A DNA stretch of 64,000 bases from Agromyces laixinhei (lineage in GTDB: Bacteria > Actinomycetota > Actinomycetes > Actinomycetales > Microbacteriaceae): NCBI RefSeq assembly GCF_006337065.1, contig NZ_CP040872.1, forward strand, positions 2,790,001-2,854,000, given 5' to 3'. Below the pieces are notes generated by a model. It worked only from the letters and a program-made list of their open reading frames with translations, ran no database searches and was not told the origin of the DNA. Below are positions 48,536-58,674 of this stretch, piece by piece (position 1 is the first letter of the stretch; each line of letters starts with the position of its first letter). The position numbers and the translations under genes are program-made.

Positions 48536-49948
48536 GTGGTGGACAACGCCGCCGACTATCGCATCGAGCACGACACGATGGGCGAGGTGCGGGTGCCCGC
48601 ATCGGCGCTCTACCGGGCACAGACCCAGCGAGCCGTCGAGAACTTCCCGATCTCGGGCGCGGGCCTCGAGCCCCAGCAGATACAGGCGCTCGCACGCATC
48701 AAGAAGGCCGCCGCACAGGCGAACGCGCAGCTCGGCGTGCTCGACTCCGCCATTGCCGAGGCGATCGAAGGCGCCGCCGACGAGGTCATCGCCGGCGTTC
48801 ACAACTACGCCGAGCACTTCCCGGTCGACGTGTATCAGACCGGCTCCGGCACCTCGTCGAACATGAACATGAACGAGGTGCTCGCCACCCTCGCGACGGG
48901 CCGGCTCGGCAGCGCGGTGCACCCCAACGACCACGTGAATGCCTCGCAGTCGTCGAACGACGTCTTCCCGACATCCGTGCACATCGCGGTCACCGCAGCA
49001 CTCATCGACGAGCTCATCCCGGCGCTCGACCATCTCGCCGTCGCCCTCGAGGCGAAGGCCGCACTGTGGGCCGGCGTCGTGAAGGCCGGCCGCACCCACC
49101 TCATGGACGCGACCCCGGTCACGCTCGGCCAGGAGTTCGGCGGCTACGCCCGCCAGGTTCGGCTCGGCATCGAGCGCGTGCGCACCGCCCTCCCCCGCGT
49201 CGCCGAGGTTCCGCTCGGCGGCACGGCCGTCGGTACCGGCATCAACACCCCGGCCGGTTTTCCGCAGCTCGTGATCTCACTGCTGCAGGCCGAGACCGAG
49301 CTCCCGATCACCGAGGCCGCCGACCACTTCGAAGCCCAGGCCAACCGCGACGGACTCGTCGATGCCTCCGGCGCGCTGCGCACGATCGCTGTGAGCCTCA
49401 CGAAGATCGCGAACGACATCCGCTGGATGGGCTCCGGCCCGAACACCGGTCTCGGCGAACTGCGCATCCCCGACCTGCAGCCCGGCTCCTCCATCATGCC
49501 CGGCAAGGTCAACCCCGTCGTTCCCGAGGCAGTGCTCATGGTGTGCGCACGCGTCATCGGCAACGACGCGACGATCGCGTGGGCCGGGGCATCCGGAGCC
49601 TTCGAACTCAACGTGCAGATTCCCGTCATGGGCACGGCGCTGCTCGAATCGATCCGCCTGCTCTCCAACTCGGTGCGAGTGCTCGCCGACAAGACCATCG
49701 ACGGCCTCGAGGCCGACGTCGACCGCACGACCGCCCTTGCCGGCATGTCGCCGTCGATCGTGACCCCGCTCAACAAGCTCATCGGCTACGAGGCGGCGGC
49801 GAAGATCGCGAAGCACTCGGTCGCAGAGGGCGTCACGGTGCGCGAGGCCGTGATCGCCCTCGGCCACGTCGAGCGCGGCGACCTGACGGTCGAGCAACTC
49901 GACACAGCCCTCGACCTGCTGTCGATGACGCGCCCGCCGCAGGCCTGA
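48536..49948 (+). CDS. fumC: Fumarate hydratase, class II
   Basis: 470 residues from the GTG at 48536 (GAAGGGGAG upstream; the GTG one codon later is possible). Iron-free fumarase of the TCA cycle. Signature segments are [28 protein letters not shown], and the catalytic loop [11 protein letters not shown]. The long hairpin cluster at 50005-50074 follows. Confidence 0.97.
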   Translation: MVDNAADYRIEHDTMGEVRVPASALYRAQTQRAVENFPISGAGLEPQQIQALARIKKAAAQANAQLGVLDSAIAEAIEGAADEVIAGVHNYAEHFPVDVYQTGSGTSSNMNMNEVLATLATGRLGSAVHPNDHVNASQSSNDVFPTSVHIAVTAALIDELIPALDHLAVALEAKAALWAGVVKAGRTHLMDATPVTLGQEFGGYARQVRLGIERVRTALPRVAEVPLGGTAVGTGINTPAGFPQLVISLLQAETELPITEAADHFEAQANRDGLVDASGALRTIAVSLTKIANDIRWMGSGPNTGLGELRIPDLQPGSSIMPGKVNPVVPEAVLMVCARVIGNDATIAWAGASGAFELNVQIPVMGTALLESIRLLSNSVRVLADKTIDGLEADVDRTTALAGMSPSIVTPLNKLIGYEAAAKIAKHSVAEGVTVREAVIALGHVERGDLTVEQLDTALDLLSMTRPPQA

Positions 49949-50004
49949 CCCCGGGCGAATCGCCGCGCGTCTCACCCCGGGCGAATCGCCGCGCGATCGC
50001 ACAC

Positions 50005-50074
50005 TGTAGGACGAACGCGGCAATGTAGGACGCCGCCACGTGCGGGCGTCCTACATTGCCGTCATCGTCCTACA
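50005..50074. repeat. Nested inverted repeats between fumC and the PIN-PhoH gene
   Basis: GCAATGTAGGACGCC (50020-50034) and GGCGTCCTACATTGC (50045-50059) are a perfect 15-base inverted repeat with a 10-base loop. Outside it, TGTAGGACGA (50005-50014) pairs with TCGTCCTACA (50065-50074). The word TGTAGGACG thus occurs four times in alternating orientation. The element sits between convergent genes and could be a terminator or a REP-like dispersed repeat. Confidence 0.85.
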
Positions 50075-50160
50075 AACCCCCTGGCGCTGCCACGATCTGA
50101 CGCCCGAACGATCGACGCCCCAACGGCCTGGCGCCCGAACGCCCTGACGCCGTGGCGCTC

Positions 50161-51507
50161 CTACGCCAACTCGTGGCCGTCGAGCATCTCGGAGACGAGT
50201 GCCGCGATCGCCGAGCGCTCCGATCGACTGAGCGTGATGTGGGCGAAGAGCGGATGCCCCTTCAGCGTCTCGATCACGCTGGCGACGCCGTCGTGGCGGC
50301 CCACCCGCAGATTGTCGCGCTGGGCGACGTCGTGCGTGAGCACCACCCGCGAGTTCTGGCCGATGCGGGAGAGAACGGTGAGCAGCACGTTCCGCTCGAG
50401 CGACTGCGCTTCGTCGACGATCACGAACGCGTCATGCAGCGAACGACCGCGGATGTGCGTGAGCGGCAGCACCTCGAGGATGCCCCGGTCGATGACCTCT
50501 TCGAGGACGTTGTCGGAGACCACCGACCCCAGCGTGTCGAACACCGCCTGGCCCCAGGGGTTCATCTTCTCGCCCTGGTCGCCCGGCAGGTATCCGAGCT
50601 CCTGGCCGCCGACCGCGTACAGCGGGCGGAACACCATGATCTTCTTGTGCTGCTGCCGTTCGAGCACCGCCTCGAGTCCGGCGCACAACGCGAGCGCCGA
50701 CTTGCCGGTGCCCGCGCGCCCGCCGAGCGAGAGGATGCCGATCTCGGGGTCGAGCAGCAGGTCGATCGCGAGCCGCTGCTCGGCCGAGCGCCCGTGCAGT
50801 CCGAAGACCTCGCGGTCGCCGCGCACGAGCCGCACCTCGCGCTCGCCGACGACCCGGCCGAGCGCGGAGCCCCGATCGGAATGGATGACGAGCCCCGTGT
50901 TGATCGGCTGCTCGAGATCGGCGCCGACCGTCAGTCGCTCCTGCTCGTAGAGCTTGGCCATGTCGACCGAGCCGAGGTCGAGTTCGGCCATGCCGTTCCA
51001 GCCCGAGTCGATCGCGAGCTCGTGCCGATACTCCGCGGCGTCGAGGCCGATCGAGGCGGCCTTCACGCGCAGCGGCAGATCTTTCGACACGACCGTCACT
51101 GCAAGGCCCTCGCTCGCGAGGTTGAGCGCACACGCGAGGATGCGGGAGTCGTTGTCGGAGAGCCGCAGACCCGACGGCAGCACGCTCTGGTCGGTGTGGT
51201 TCAGTTCGACGCGGAGGGATCCGCCGTCGCCCACCGTGATCGGGAAGTCGAGTCGCTCGTGCTCGATGCGCAGCTCATCGAGGATGCGCAGCGCCTGCCG
51301 GGCGAAGTACCCGATCTCGGGGTCGTTCCGCTTGGCCTCGAGTTCCGTGATCACGACGACGGGCAGCACGACGGCGTGCTCGTCGAAGCGGAACAGTGCC
51401 TTCGGATCCGAGAGCAGCACCGAGGTGTCGAGCACGTACGTGCGCTCCTGCTGTGCTGCCGCGGCCCCCGCCGCGAGATCGGTCGACTTGGAGGTAGAGA
51501 GTGACAC
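50161..51507 (-). CDS. PIN-PhoH fusion protein (PhoH2-like)
   Basis: 448 residues from the GTG at 51507. An N-terminal PIN domain ([44 protein letters not shown]) is fused to a PhoH ATPase with Walker [18 protein letters not shown] and Walker [13 protein letters not shown]. Such PhoH2 proteins are ATP-dependent RNA helicase-nucleases in mycobacteria. No antitoxin-like partner gene is evident directly upstream. The 207-base gap to the next gene shows nothing distinct. Confidence 0.93.
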   Translation of the reverse strand: MSLSTSKSTDLAAGAAAAQQERTYVLDTSVLLSDPKALFRFDEHAVVLPVVVITELEAKRNDPEIGYFARQALRILDELRIEHERLDFPITVGDGGSLRVELNHTDQSVLPSGLRLSDNDSRILACALNLASEGLAVTVVSKDLPLRVKAASIGLDAAEYRHELAIDSGWNGMAELDLGSVDMAKLYEQERLTVGADLEQPINTGLVIHSDRGSALGRVVGEREVRLVRGDREVFGLHGRSAEQRLAIDLLLDPEIGILSLGGRAGTGKSALALCAGLEAVLERQQHKKIMVFRPLYAVGGQELGYLPGDQGEKMNPWGQAVFDTLGSVVSDNVLEEVIDRGILEVLPLTHIRGRSLHDAFVIVDEAQSLERNVLLTVLSRIGQNSRVVLTHDVAQRDNLRVGRHDGVASVIETLKGHPLFAHITLSRSERSAIAALVSEMLDGHELA

Positions 51508-51714
51508 GCCAGCTCCCGCCCCGAGCAAAGCTCGGCATTCCGCGCCGGCGGTGATCCTCCCACGAGCGGTTCACGAGCCGACTCGAACAGATGATTTACC
51601 TGTTGAGCCGAACCTACGTCCGTCTCGCGAGAACGCGGGAAGCGACACGCGGCAGGTCATCTCCCGTTCACATTCGAACAGCGGATGCCACGTGCCCGAG
51701 TCCGTCGACGCGTA

Positions 51715-52833
51715 TCAGTAGCTCGCCGCCGTGGCGTAGGAGACGAACGCGGCGCGCAGCATCTCGAGCGTCTCCTCGGAGGTCGCGGCGTGCACCGAGA
51801 GCCGGATCCGCCCCTGCCGCATCGTCGCCGTGACGCCGTGGTTGTGCAGCGAGGCGGTGAGCAGGGTGACCTGCTCGGCCGGTGGTTCGAGCACCACGAT
51901 GCCCGCGCGCTCGCGCTCGTCGCGCGAAGAGACGACGGCGATCGCGAACTCGTCGGCGAGCTCGATGGTCTGGCTGACCCGCACGGCCATCGCGGCGTTG
52001 ATCTCGGCGACGCCGACGTCTGCGATCTCCTCGAGACTCGCGGCGAACCGGGCCTCGGCGACCGGGTCGGGGTTCGAGATACGGAAGGCGCGCGCGTCGG
52101 ACGCCGGCGGCGGCACCTCGCCCCATGGCTCCTCCGTCTCGGTGCCCGTGAAACCCGAGAACACCGGTGTCAGCTGCTCGAGCGCTCGCGCAGAGAGTGC
52201 CATGAACCCGGTGCCCCAGCCCGCGCGGCACCACTTCTGGCCACCGGTCAGCACGACGTCGGCGACCTCCCACGGAGCGTCGACGACACCGAAGCCCTGG
52301 ATCGCATCGACGATCAGCAGTCGATCGCCGATGACCTGCCTGATGCCCTCGATGTCGCAGAGATAGCCCGAGCGTGAATCGACGAGGCTCACCGCGACTG
52401 CGGCGACATTCGATTCGAGCTGCCGGCGGATCTGCCCGGGGGTCACCTTGCCGTGGTCGGTCTCGAGCCACACCGGTTGCACGGTGTGCAGCGCCTCCTG
52501 CGCCCGCACCGCCGCGATCGGCAGGCTCGGGAACTCGCCGGCCGACAGCAGCACGCCGCCGGTGAGGCCGAACATCGCATGCATGATGCCCGTCGTCGTG
52601 TTGGACTGGAACACGATGCGGTCGGCCGGGAACCCCGTCACGGCCGACGCCGCGGCTCGCACCCGCGCGTCCTGCTCATCGAATTCGTCGAGGCTGCCGT
52701 GACGGGCACGCTGCAGCAGCTGGATGAAGACGAGCGACTCCTCGGCCGCGTCCGTCGAGAGCGGGCCCACCCGGCCGTAGTCGAGGTAGCCCGGTTCCTG
52801 GGTGAACCCCGAGGTGAAATCGTCGATGGTCAC
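51715..52833 (-). CDS. Class V aminotransferase family protein
   Basis: 372 residues. PLP fold type I: FQSNTTTGIMHAMFGL for cofactor phosphate contacts, LLIVDAIQGFGVVD with the PLP-binding Asp, and the lysine in VVLTGGQKWCRAGWGTGFM. The last segment differs from cysteine desulfurases; it lacks a C-terminal catalytic Cys loop. It may be an isopenicillin-epimerase or kynureninase-like member; the reaction is unknown. GTG start at 52833. Confidence 0.85.
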   Translation of the reverse strand: MTIDDFTSGFTQEPGYLDYGRVGPLSTDAAEESLVFIQLLQRARHGSLDEFDEQDARVRAAASAVTGFPADRIVFQSNTTTGIMHAMFGLTGGVLLSAGEFPSLPIAAVRAQEALHTVQPVWLETDHGKVTPGQIRRQLESNVAAVAVSLVDSRSGYLCDIEGIRQVIGDRLLIVDAIQGFGVVDAPWEVADVVLTGGQKWCRAGWGTGFMALSARALEQLTPVFSGFTGTETEEPWGEVPPPASDARAFRISNPDPVAEARFAASLEEIADVGVAEINAAMAVRVSQTIELADEFAIAVVSSRDERERAGIVVLEPPAEQVTLLTASLHNHGVTATMRQGRIRLSVHAATSEETLEMLRAAFVSYATAASY

Positions 52834-52918
52834 GTGTGCGTACCCCTTTCGTCGAGGCTGAGTCGATCGAGTCTGGGTCGATCGGCGGACAGCGTCTGCC
52901 GGAACATGGCGGTCCGGG

Positions 52919-53704
52919 TCATCCGCCGAATCTGCGATGGCGTCTGGTGTAGTCGCGAAGGGCGCGCAGGAAGTCGACCTTGCGGAGGTCGGGGCCGAGT
53001 GCCTCGACGAAGTAGAACTCGCTGTGCGCCGACTGCCAGAGCATGAAGTCGCTGAGCCGCTGCTCGCCCGAGGTGCGGATGACGAGATCGGGGTCGGGCT
53101 GCCCGCCGGTGTAGAGGTGCTCGCCGATGAGGTCGGGCGTCAGCCGCTCCGCGAGGTCTTCGAGGCTGCGGCCCTCGGCGTGGTGCGACGCGACGATCGA
53201 ACGCATCGCGTCGGTGATCTCCTTGCGGCCGCCGTAGCCGACGGCGAGGTTCACGTGCAGGCCGCGCTTGTCGGCGGTTCGGTGCTCTGCGGCATCGAGC
53301 GCCGCGACGAGCGGCTCGGGGAGACCGGTATCCGACCCGACATGCTGTACGCGCCAGTCGCGGTAGTGCGAGAGCTCCTCGGCGAGTTCGGCGATGATCT
53401 CGATGAGGTCGGCGAGCTCGGCGCTGGGCCGGTTGCCGAGGTTGTCGCTCGAGAGCAGGTAGAGCGTGACCGTCTGGATGCCGGCGTCGTCGCACCATTC
53501 GAGGAACTCGCGCATCTTCGCCGCACCCGCACGGTGCCCGTGGGCAGCGGTGTCGTAACCGAGCTGCTTCGCCCAGCGCCGGTTGCCGTCGATGATCATC
53601 GCGACATGACGCGGCATGGCCTCGGGGTCGAGTCCGCGCCGGAGCCGGTTCTGATAGAGGCGGTAGAGGATGCCGCGACCGAGGGGCTGATCGCTCGTCT
53701 GCAC
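52919..53704 (-). CDS. uppS: Isoprenyl (undecaprenyl/decaprenyl) diphosphate synthase
   Basis: 261 residues. The cis-prenyltransferase signature HVAMIIDGNRRWAKQLG has the catalytic Asp. HGHRAGAAKMREFLEWC, LYLLSSDNLGNRP and DLVIRTSGEQRLSDFMLWQ complete the fold. It makes the polyprenyl lipid carrier for cell-wall synthesis from isoprenoids whose precursors need IspH. GTG start. Divergent from the hemolysin III gene. Confidence 0.95.
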   Translation of the reverse strand: MQTSDQPLGRGILYRLYQNRLRRGLDPEAMPRHVAMIIDGNRRWAKQLGYDTAAHGHRAGAAKMREFLEWCDDAGIQTVTLYLLSSDNLGNRPSAELADLIEIIAELAEELSHYRDWRVQHVGSDTGLPEPLVAALDAAEHRTADKRGLHVNLAVGYGGRKEITDAMRSIVASHHAEGRSLEDLAERLTPDLIGEHLYTGGQPDPDLVIRTSGEQRLSDFMLWQSAHSEFYFVEALGPDLRKVDFLRALRDYTRRHRRFGG

Positions 53705-53777
53705 GGGACTACGCTACCCCTCCGGCGCATCCGACGCTCACAGCCGGCCGTGACCGGCGAGGTCTTACGCTGTGACC

Positions 53778-54581
53778 ATGACCTCGAAGCGCCGCCACGC
53801 ATCACGCGATGCCGTGGAAGACCTCTCTCGCCCCGTCGCCGAGGACGACCCGAGCGACCTCGCGGTCACGCGTGACGAGCACGGCTCCGACCTGCCGAAC
53901 ATCCCGCTGCTCGACGACTCGCTCTCCCACGCCGAAGAGGTCAAGCCGAGCTGGCGTGGCTGGATCCACGCCGGCACCTTCCCCGTGACGATCGCGGCGG
54001 GCATCGTGCTCATCGTGCTCGCCGAGGGCGCCCCTGCGAAGTGGGCCTCCGCCGTCTTCGTGCTCTCGTCGATGCTGCTCTTCGGCAACTCGGCGCTCTA
54101 CCACCGATTCGACTGGCAGCCGAAGACCAAGCTCCTGCTGAAGCGCATCGACCACGCCAACATCTTCCTGCTCATCGCGGGCACCTACACGCCGCTCGCG
54201 ATCCTCGCCCTTCCGCCCGACAAGGGCTGGCTGCTGCTCGGCATCGTCTGGGCGGGCGCGCTCGCAGGCATCGGCTTCCGCGTGTTCTGGATCGGTGCAC
54301 CGCGGTGGCTCTACGTCGCGCTCTACCTGTTGCTCGGCTGGGCGGCCGTCATGTACCTCGGCGACCTGCTCGCCGCGAATGCCGCGATGATGGTGCTCGT
54401 GATCGTCGGCGGCCTGCTCTACACGGGCGGCGCGATCGTCTACGCACTCAAGAGACCCAACCCGTGGCCCGGGGTCTTCGGCTTCCACGAGATCTTCCAC
54501 ACCTGCACGGTGCTCGCCTTCATGTGCCACTGGACGGCGACCCTGCTGATCGCGATCGCGCCGGTCTTCCACGCCGGCTGA
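53778..54581 (+). CDS. Hemolysin III / TrhA family membrane protein
   Basis: 267 residues from the ATG at 53778. TACGCT ends 6 bases before it, so it may be leaderless; a GTG two codons earlier is also open. About 50 hydrophilic residues precede seven membrane helices. The family motifs SSMLLFGNSALYHRFDW, RIDHANIFLLIAGTYTPL and GFHEIFHTCTVLAFMCHW carry the conserved Ser, His and Asp residues. Related to PAQR receptors; in bacteria linked to membrane lipid homeostasis. Confidence 0.93.
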   Translation: MTSKRRHASRDAVEDLSRPVAEDDPSDLAVTRDEHGSDLPNIPLLDDSLSHAEEVKPSWRGWIHAGTFPVTIAAGIVLIVLAEGAPAKWASAVFVLSSMLLFGNSALYHRFDWQPKTKLLLKRIDHANIFLLIAGTYTPLAILALPPDKGWLLLGIVWAGALAGIGFRVFWIGAPRWLYVALYLLLGWAAVMYLGDLLAANAAMMVLVIVGGLLYTGGAIVYALKRPNPWPGVFGFHEIFHTCTVLAFMCHWTATLLIAIAPVFHAG

Positions 54582-54600
54582 GCGTCTCGCGAGACCTCGA

Positions 54601-54927
54601 TCAGCGAGCGGATGCCTCGTCGGGGCCCTGATCGGACGGTCGGGGCTCGGAGGAGCCCTGGTCTTCCGGCGGCAGCGCGCCCGAGGCATCCGTCATCTGG
54701 CCGTCGGCCTCGGCCATCTCGGCATCGCGCGCCTCGGCCGCGAGCCGCTCGCGCACGTCGATGCGGTAGTTCGTACGGCGGATGCGGCGGACCATGTCGA
54801 GGATCAGCAGCAGCACCACGAGCATGATGAGGAACGTGATCACGAATCCCCAGATGCCGGGAGTCACCGTGTCGGGGTCGAACTCCTCGTCTTGCGCCAG
54901 GAAGGTCAGGGCGGGCAGAACGAGCAT
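54601..54927 (-). CDS. Small single-helix membrane protein
   Basis: 108 residues. A hydrophobic start, one strong membrane helix at about residues 25-46 (GIWGFVITFLIMLVVLLLILDMV), then RRIRRTNYRIDVRERLAAE and an acidic, Pro-rich tail. It is a common short actinobacterial gene next to hemolysin III and uppS genes; no function is known. Convergent with the hemolysin III gene, 19 bases apart. Confidence 0.75.
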   Translation of the reverse strand: MLVLPALTFLAQDEEFDPDTVTPGIWGFVITFLIMLVVLLLILDMVRRIRRTNYRIDVRERLAAEARDAEMAEADGQMTDASGALPPEDQGSSEPRPSDQGPDEASAR

Positions 54928-55041
54928 CGGGACTCTCTTTCACGCTTGCACGGATTCACGCCTGCACGGGCGGGTTCTCAGCCTCACGTGGCGCGTTAGG
55001 CTTGAGGTCAAGCCTAGACGATCGACCCCGAGGAGCCCGCG

Positions 55042-55452
55042 GTGACTGCGCCCCAGCACGACGCGCTCGACGCGCGCTACGGGCGCACCCGCTCGCATCG
55101 CACCCGCGACCGGCTGCTGCTCATCGGCGGTGCCGTCGCCTTCGCGATCGTGCTCGTCGCCTGGGTGATCTGGGCCGGACTCGACGGTCAGAAGCCGCAG
55201 ATCGAGGTCACCGACACGGGTCACCGCCTCATGAACGACGAGCGCGCGGTCGAGGTCAGCTGGAACCTCTCGGTGCCGCCCGGCAACGAAACCGCCTGCG
55301 TCGTGCAGGCGCTCAACGAGGATTTCACCGTCGTCGGCTGGAAGGTCATCGAGGTTCCCGCTTCGGAACGACACATCCGCACGCTCACCGAGACGGTGCG
55401 GGTCGCTCAGGAGGCCAACACCGGTTTGATTTACGAATGCTGGCTCACCTAA
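55042..55452 (+). CDS. DUF4307 family membrane protein
   Basis: 136 residues from GTG 55042. A basic N-terminus LDARYGRTRSHRTRDR leads into one helix (about 26-46), then a beta-rich extracellular part with DTGHRLMNDERAVEVSWNL and ETACVVQALNEDFTVVGW. This is the DUF4307 pattern. The 3' end of the gene contains the promoter of greA. Function unknown. Confidence 0.88.
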   Translation: MTAPQHDALDARYGRTRSHRTRDRLLLIGGAVAFAIVLVAWVIWAGLDGQKPQIEVTDTGHRLMNDERAVEVSWNLSVPPGNETACVVQALNEDFTVVGWKVIEVPASERHIRTLTETVRVAQEANTGLIYECWLT

Positions 55453-55455
55453 AAT
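55426..55455 (+). promoter_or_regulatory. Promoter for greA
   Basis: TTGATT (55426-55431), an 18-base spacer, and TAAAAT (55450-55455). The -10 overlaps the DUF4307 stop codon. The transcript would have a leader of about 110 bases before greA. AT-rich boxes like this are rare in the surrounding sequence. Confidence 0.7.
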
Positions 55456-55571
55456 AAGAGATTCGCTCCGACGACCGTCGGGGCGTCACGTCTATCCGGC
55501 GTGCGGCAGCGAACATGCAGCCGCGCCGGAAGCCGGACTCGGGCCGGCAACCCAGACACGGAGTGTGCATC

Positions 55572-56063
55572 ATGGCGCAGGAAGCCACCGTCACCTGGCT
55601 CACCCAAGAGGCCTACGACCGCCTCGCAGCGGAGATCGAGCAGCTCTCCACCAACGGCCGCGAAGAGATCGCCAAGCGCATCGAAGCCGCGCGCGAGGAG
55701 GGCGACCTCAAGGAGAACGGCGGCTACCACGCCGCCAAAGACGAGCAGGGCAAGATGGAGGCGCGCATCCGTCAGCTCAAGGAGCTGCTCCGCACCGCCG
55801 AGGTCGGCGACGCTCCGGAGTCCACTGGCGTCGTCGAGGCCGGAACCGTCATCACCGCGATCATCGCCGGTGACGAAGAGACCTTCCTCATCGGCAGCCG
55901 CGAGATCGCGGGCGACTCCGAGCTCGATGTCTGGAGCGAGCAGAGCCCGCTCGGTGCAGCGATCCTCGGCCTGAAGATCGGCGAGAAGACCAGCTACACC
56001 GCGCCGAACGGTCGCGAGATCGCGGTCGAGGTCACTGGCGTCGAGACCTGGGGCGGCCAGTAG
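55572..56063 (+). CDS. greA: Transcription elongation factor GreA
   Basis: 163 residues from the ATG at 55572, with GGAGTG upstream. An N-terminal coiled coil (LTQEAYDRLAAEIEQLS, then GDLKENGGYHAAKDEQG with the acidic tip) reaches into the RNA polymerase channel. The C-terminal domain has SPLGAAILGLKIGEKTSYTAPNG. It rescues backtracked polymerase by transcript cleavage. It has its own promoter. Confidence 0.96.
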   Translation: MAQEATVTWLTQEAYDRLAAEIEQLSTNGREEIAKRIEAAREEGDLKENGGYHAAKDEQGKMEARIRQLKELLRTAEVGDAPESTGVVEAGTVITAIIAGDEETFLIGSREIAGDSELDVWSEQSPLGAAILGLKIGEKTSYTAPNGREIAVEVTGVETWGGQ

Positions 56064-56102
56064 TCGGTCGGCGCCCGACGTGAGCTGCGCTGCGGCCGAC
56101 TA
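56061..56102. terminator. Hairpin between convergent greA and ilvA
   Basis: TAGTCGG (56061-56067) pairs with CCGACTA (56096-56102) around a GC-rich loop. It covers the greA stop and the ilvA stop, so it could end both transcripts. Confidence 0.5.
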
Positions 56103-57344
56103 CTCGTTGTAGACGACGGGCTCGTATCCCGCTCGCCGCAGCACCTCGACGACCTCGGTGCGGTGCTCGGGCCCGCGCGTCTCGACCGAGAGCTGGAGCT
56201 CGACCTCCGAGATCTGCAGTCCCGACCCGTGGCGGGTGTGCAATACCTCGATGACGTTCGCGTTCGCCTCGGCGAGGAGCTCGGCGATGCGTGCGAGCTG
56301 GCCGGGGCGGTCTGGCAGGCCGATGCCGAGCGTGAGGTACCGGTCGGATGCTGCGAGCCCGTGCGCGATCACGCGCTGCATGAGCAGGGGGTCGATGTTT
56401 CCGCCGGACAGGAGGGCGACCACCGGCCCGTCGGAGGCGATCTGGCCCGTCATGATCGCGGCGACTGAAACCGCGCCGGCGGGTTCGACGACGAGCTTCG
56501 CGCGTTCGAGGAGCACGAGGAGGGCGCGGGCGATGTCGTCTTCAGAGACCGTCACGATCTCGTCGACCGCCTCGCGGATGATCTCGAAGTTCAGCTCACC
56601 GGGTCGGTAGACGGCGATGCCGTCGGCGATCGTCGGCACGACGGGCACCCGCTGCGGGGAACCCGCCGCCAGGGATGCCACGTACGGCGCCGCGTTCTCA
56701 GCCTGCACCCCGATGACGCGGATCGTCCGCCCGAGCTGCGCAGCACGCTGCTTGACGGCGCTCGCGATGCCCGCGGCCAGGCCTCCCCCGCCGATCGGCA
56801 CGACGATGGTCGCGACATCAGGGGTCTGCTCGAGGATCTCGAGACCGAGCGTGCCCTGGCCTGCGATCACGTCGGGGTGGTCGAACGGCGGAATGATGAC
56901 GGCCCCGGTCTCGTCGGCGAACGCGGCCGCCGCTTCGAGCGTCTCACCGACCGAGTCGCCGCGAAGCACGACATCGGCGCCGTAGGCACGGCTCGCCTCG
57001 AGTTTCGGCAGCGCGACGCCGACCGGCATGAAGATGGTCGCGCTGATGCCGAGCTCGCGGGCGGCGAACGCCACGCCCTGGGCGTGGTTGCCGGCAGAGG
57101 CGGCCACGACCCCGCGAGCACGCTCCGCCTCGGTCAGCGCCGCGATGCGGTGATAGGCGCCGCGGAGCTTGTAGGAGCCCGTGCGCTGCAGGTTCTCGCA
57201 CTTCAGGTAGACGGGTACGCCGAGCTGTCTCGCGAGGAATCGGGACGACTCCATCGGCGTCTGGCGGGCGACGGCCGACACGATCGCACGGGCGCGCTCG
57301 AAATCGTCGAGGCCGGGCCCTGCGATCGTGGTCGTGGTCGTCAC
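56100..57344 (-). CDS. ilvA: Threonine ammonia-lyase with ACT domain
   Basis: 414 residues. PLP lysine in ENLQRTGSYKLRGAYHRI, SAGNHAQGVAFAA, the phosphate loop VPIGGGGLAAGIAS and LLSGGNIDPLL. The C-terminal 85 residues form an ACT domain (LTLGIGLPDRPGQLARIAELL), suggesting amino-acid feedback. It converts threonine to 2-oxobutyrate, the first step to isoleucine. Starts at GTG 57344, five bases after the AI-2E family gene, so the two are co-transcribed. Confidence 0.94.
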   Translation of the reverse strand: MTTTTTIAGPGLDDFERARAIVSAVARQTPMESSRFLARQLGVPVYLKCENLQRTGSYKLRGAYHRIAALTEAERARGVVAASAGNHAQGVAFAARELGISATIFMPVGVALPKLEASRAYGADVVLRGDSVGETLEAAAAFADETGAVIIPPFDHPDVIAGQGTLGLEILEQTPDVATIVVPIGGGGLAAGIASAVKQRAAQLGRTIRVIGVQAENAAPYVASLAAGSPQRVPVVPTIADGIAVYRPGELNFEIIREAVDEIVTVSEDDIARALLVLLERAKLVVEPAGAVSVAAIMTGQIASDGPVVALLSGGNIDPLLMQRVIAHGLAASDRYLTLGIGLPDRPGQLARIAELLAEANANVIEVLHTRHGSGLQISEVELQLSVETRGPEHRTEVVEVLRRAGYEPVVYNE

Positions 57345-57348
57345 TGGC

Positions 57349-58569
57349 TCATTCTCCTCGTGTGTAGGCGGGGCGTTGCGGCACCGTGCGCCAGAGCGCC
57401 GATCGCACCGGCGGCGGCGGATCGGCGTCGTTCTTCCACGACCCGCTCGCGACCGAGAGGATCATGACGTTCAGGACGGCGGCGACCGGCACGGCGAACA
57501 GGGCGCCGGGGATGCCGGCGAGGAGCGATCCCGTCGCGACGGCGACAACGACGCCGAGCGGATGCACCTTCACGGCGGTGCCCATGATGAGCGGCTGCAG
57601 TACATGACCCTCGACCTGCTGCACGAGCAGCACGATGCCGAGCATCACGAGCGCGATGACGGGGCCGTTGTAGACGAGCGCGACGAAGACCGCGAGCGCG
57701 CCCGTGACCACGGCTCCGACGATCGGGATGAACGAACCGAGGAAGACGAGGATGGCGATCGGCACGGCGAGCGGCAGGCCGAGGAAGAAGGCACCGAGGC
57801 CGATGCCGATCGCATCGATCGTGGCGACGAGGATCTGCACCCGCACGAAGTTGCCGAGGGTGGCCCAGCCGGCCTGGCCCGCGGCGTCGATCGCCGCGCG
57901 CCCCCGGCGCGGGAAGATGCCGACGATCCAGTTCCAGATGCTGCGACCGTCGATGAGGATGAAGAGCGTCGCGAACAGCGCGAGGAGCATGCCCGCCAGG
58001 AAGTGGCCGAGGCTCGAGCTCAGCGAGAGCGCTCCGCTCACGAGCAGGCCGCTGTCTTGCTGCACCGAGCTGATCACCTGCGCGACGACGTCGTTGAGCT
58101 GCTGCTCGGTGATATGCAGCGGCCCCTCGAGCAGCCACTCCCGGAATGCGTCCCAGGCGACGAGCGACTGCGCTGCGAGCTCGTCTGAGCCCCGCACGAT
58201 CTGCGAGATTCCGAGGGTGAGGAGGCCCCCGACCACGATGAGGGCGGAGAGCATCGCGGCCGTGACGGAGAGCCACTTCGGCCAGCGGTGCTTCTGCAGG
58301 AAGCCCGAGAACGGCACGAGCAGCGCGCCGACGAGCACGGCGACGAGGATCGGGATGACGATGAGCCGCAGCTGGATGATCAGGAAGACCAGCACGGCGA
58401 GCACGCCGCCGATGAGCAGCAGCCGCCACGACCAACCGGCCGCGAGCCGCACCCCGAACGGAATGCTGCCCGTGACGTCGCGCGGGGCGGCCTCCGGCCG
58501 CTGCGCGGCCGGTGACGTCGTCGACGTGCGCGACAACCGGCGTCGTTTCCGCGCCGAGGGGTCTGTCAT
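57349..58569 (-). CDS. AI-2E family transporter (permease)
   Basis: 406 residues with about eight membrane helices. VLGIVLLVQQVEGHVLQPLIMG and GNFVRVQILVATIDAIGIGL are typical of the AI-2E/PerM family. The name comes from the E. coli autoinducer exporter, but many members move other substrates, including Na+/H+ exchange. The N-terminal 30 residues are basic. Operon with ilvA downstream. Confidence 0.9.
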   Translation of the reverse strand: MTDPSARKRRRLSRTSTTSPAAQRPEAAPRDVTGSIPFGVRLAAGWSWRLLLIGGVLAVLVFLIIQLRLIVIPILVAVLVGALLVPFSGFLQKHRWPKWLSVTAAMLSALIVVGGLLTLGISQIVRGSDELAAQSLVAWDAFREWLLEGPLHITEQQLNDVVAQVISSVQQDSGLLVSGALSLSSSLGHFLAGMLLALFATLFILIDGRSIWNWIVGIFPRRGRAAIDAAGQAGWATLGNFVRVQILVATIDAIGIGLGAFFLGLPLAVPIAILVFLGSFIPIVGAVVTGALAVFVALVYNGPVIALVMLGIVLLVQQVEGHVLQPLIMGTAVKVHPLGVVVAVATGSLLAGIPGALFAVPVAAVLNVMILSVASGSWKNDADPPPPVRSALWRTVPQRPAYTRGE

Positions 58570-58674
58570 CGTCCCAGTCTAGGCGGGGCATATGGCCGGG
58601 GCCGCATGGGCAGCGGATGCCGCGGGCTCACCGTTTCCGGCAGTGTCGGTCGTTCCCGCTATCGTCGACGGCAA

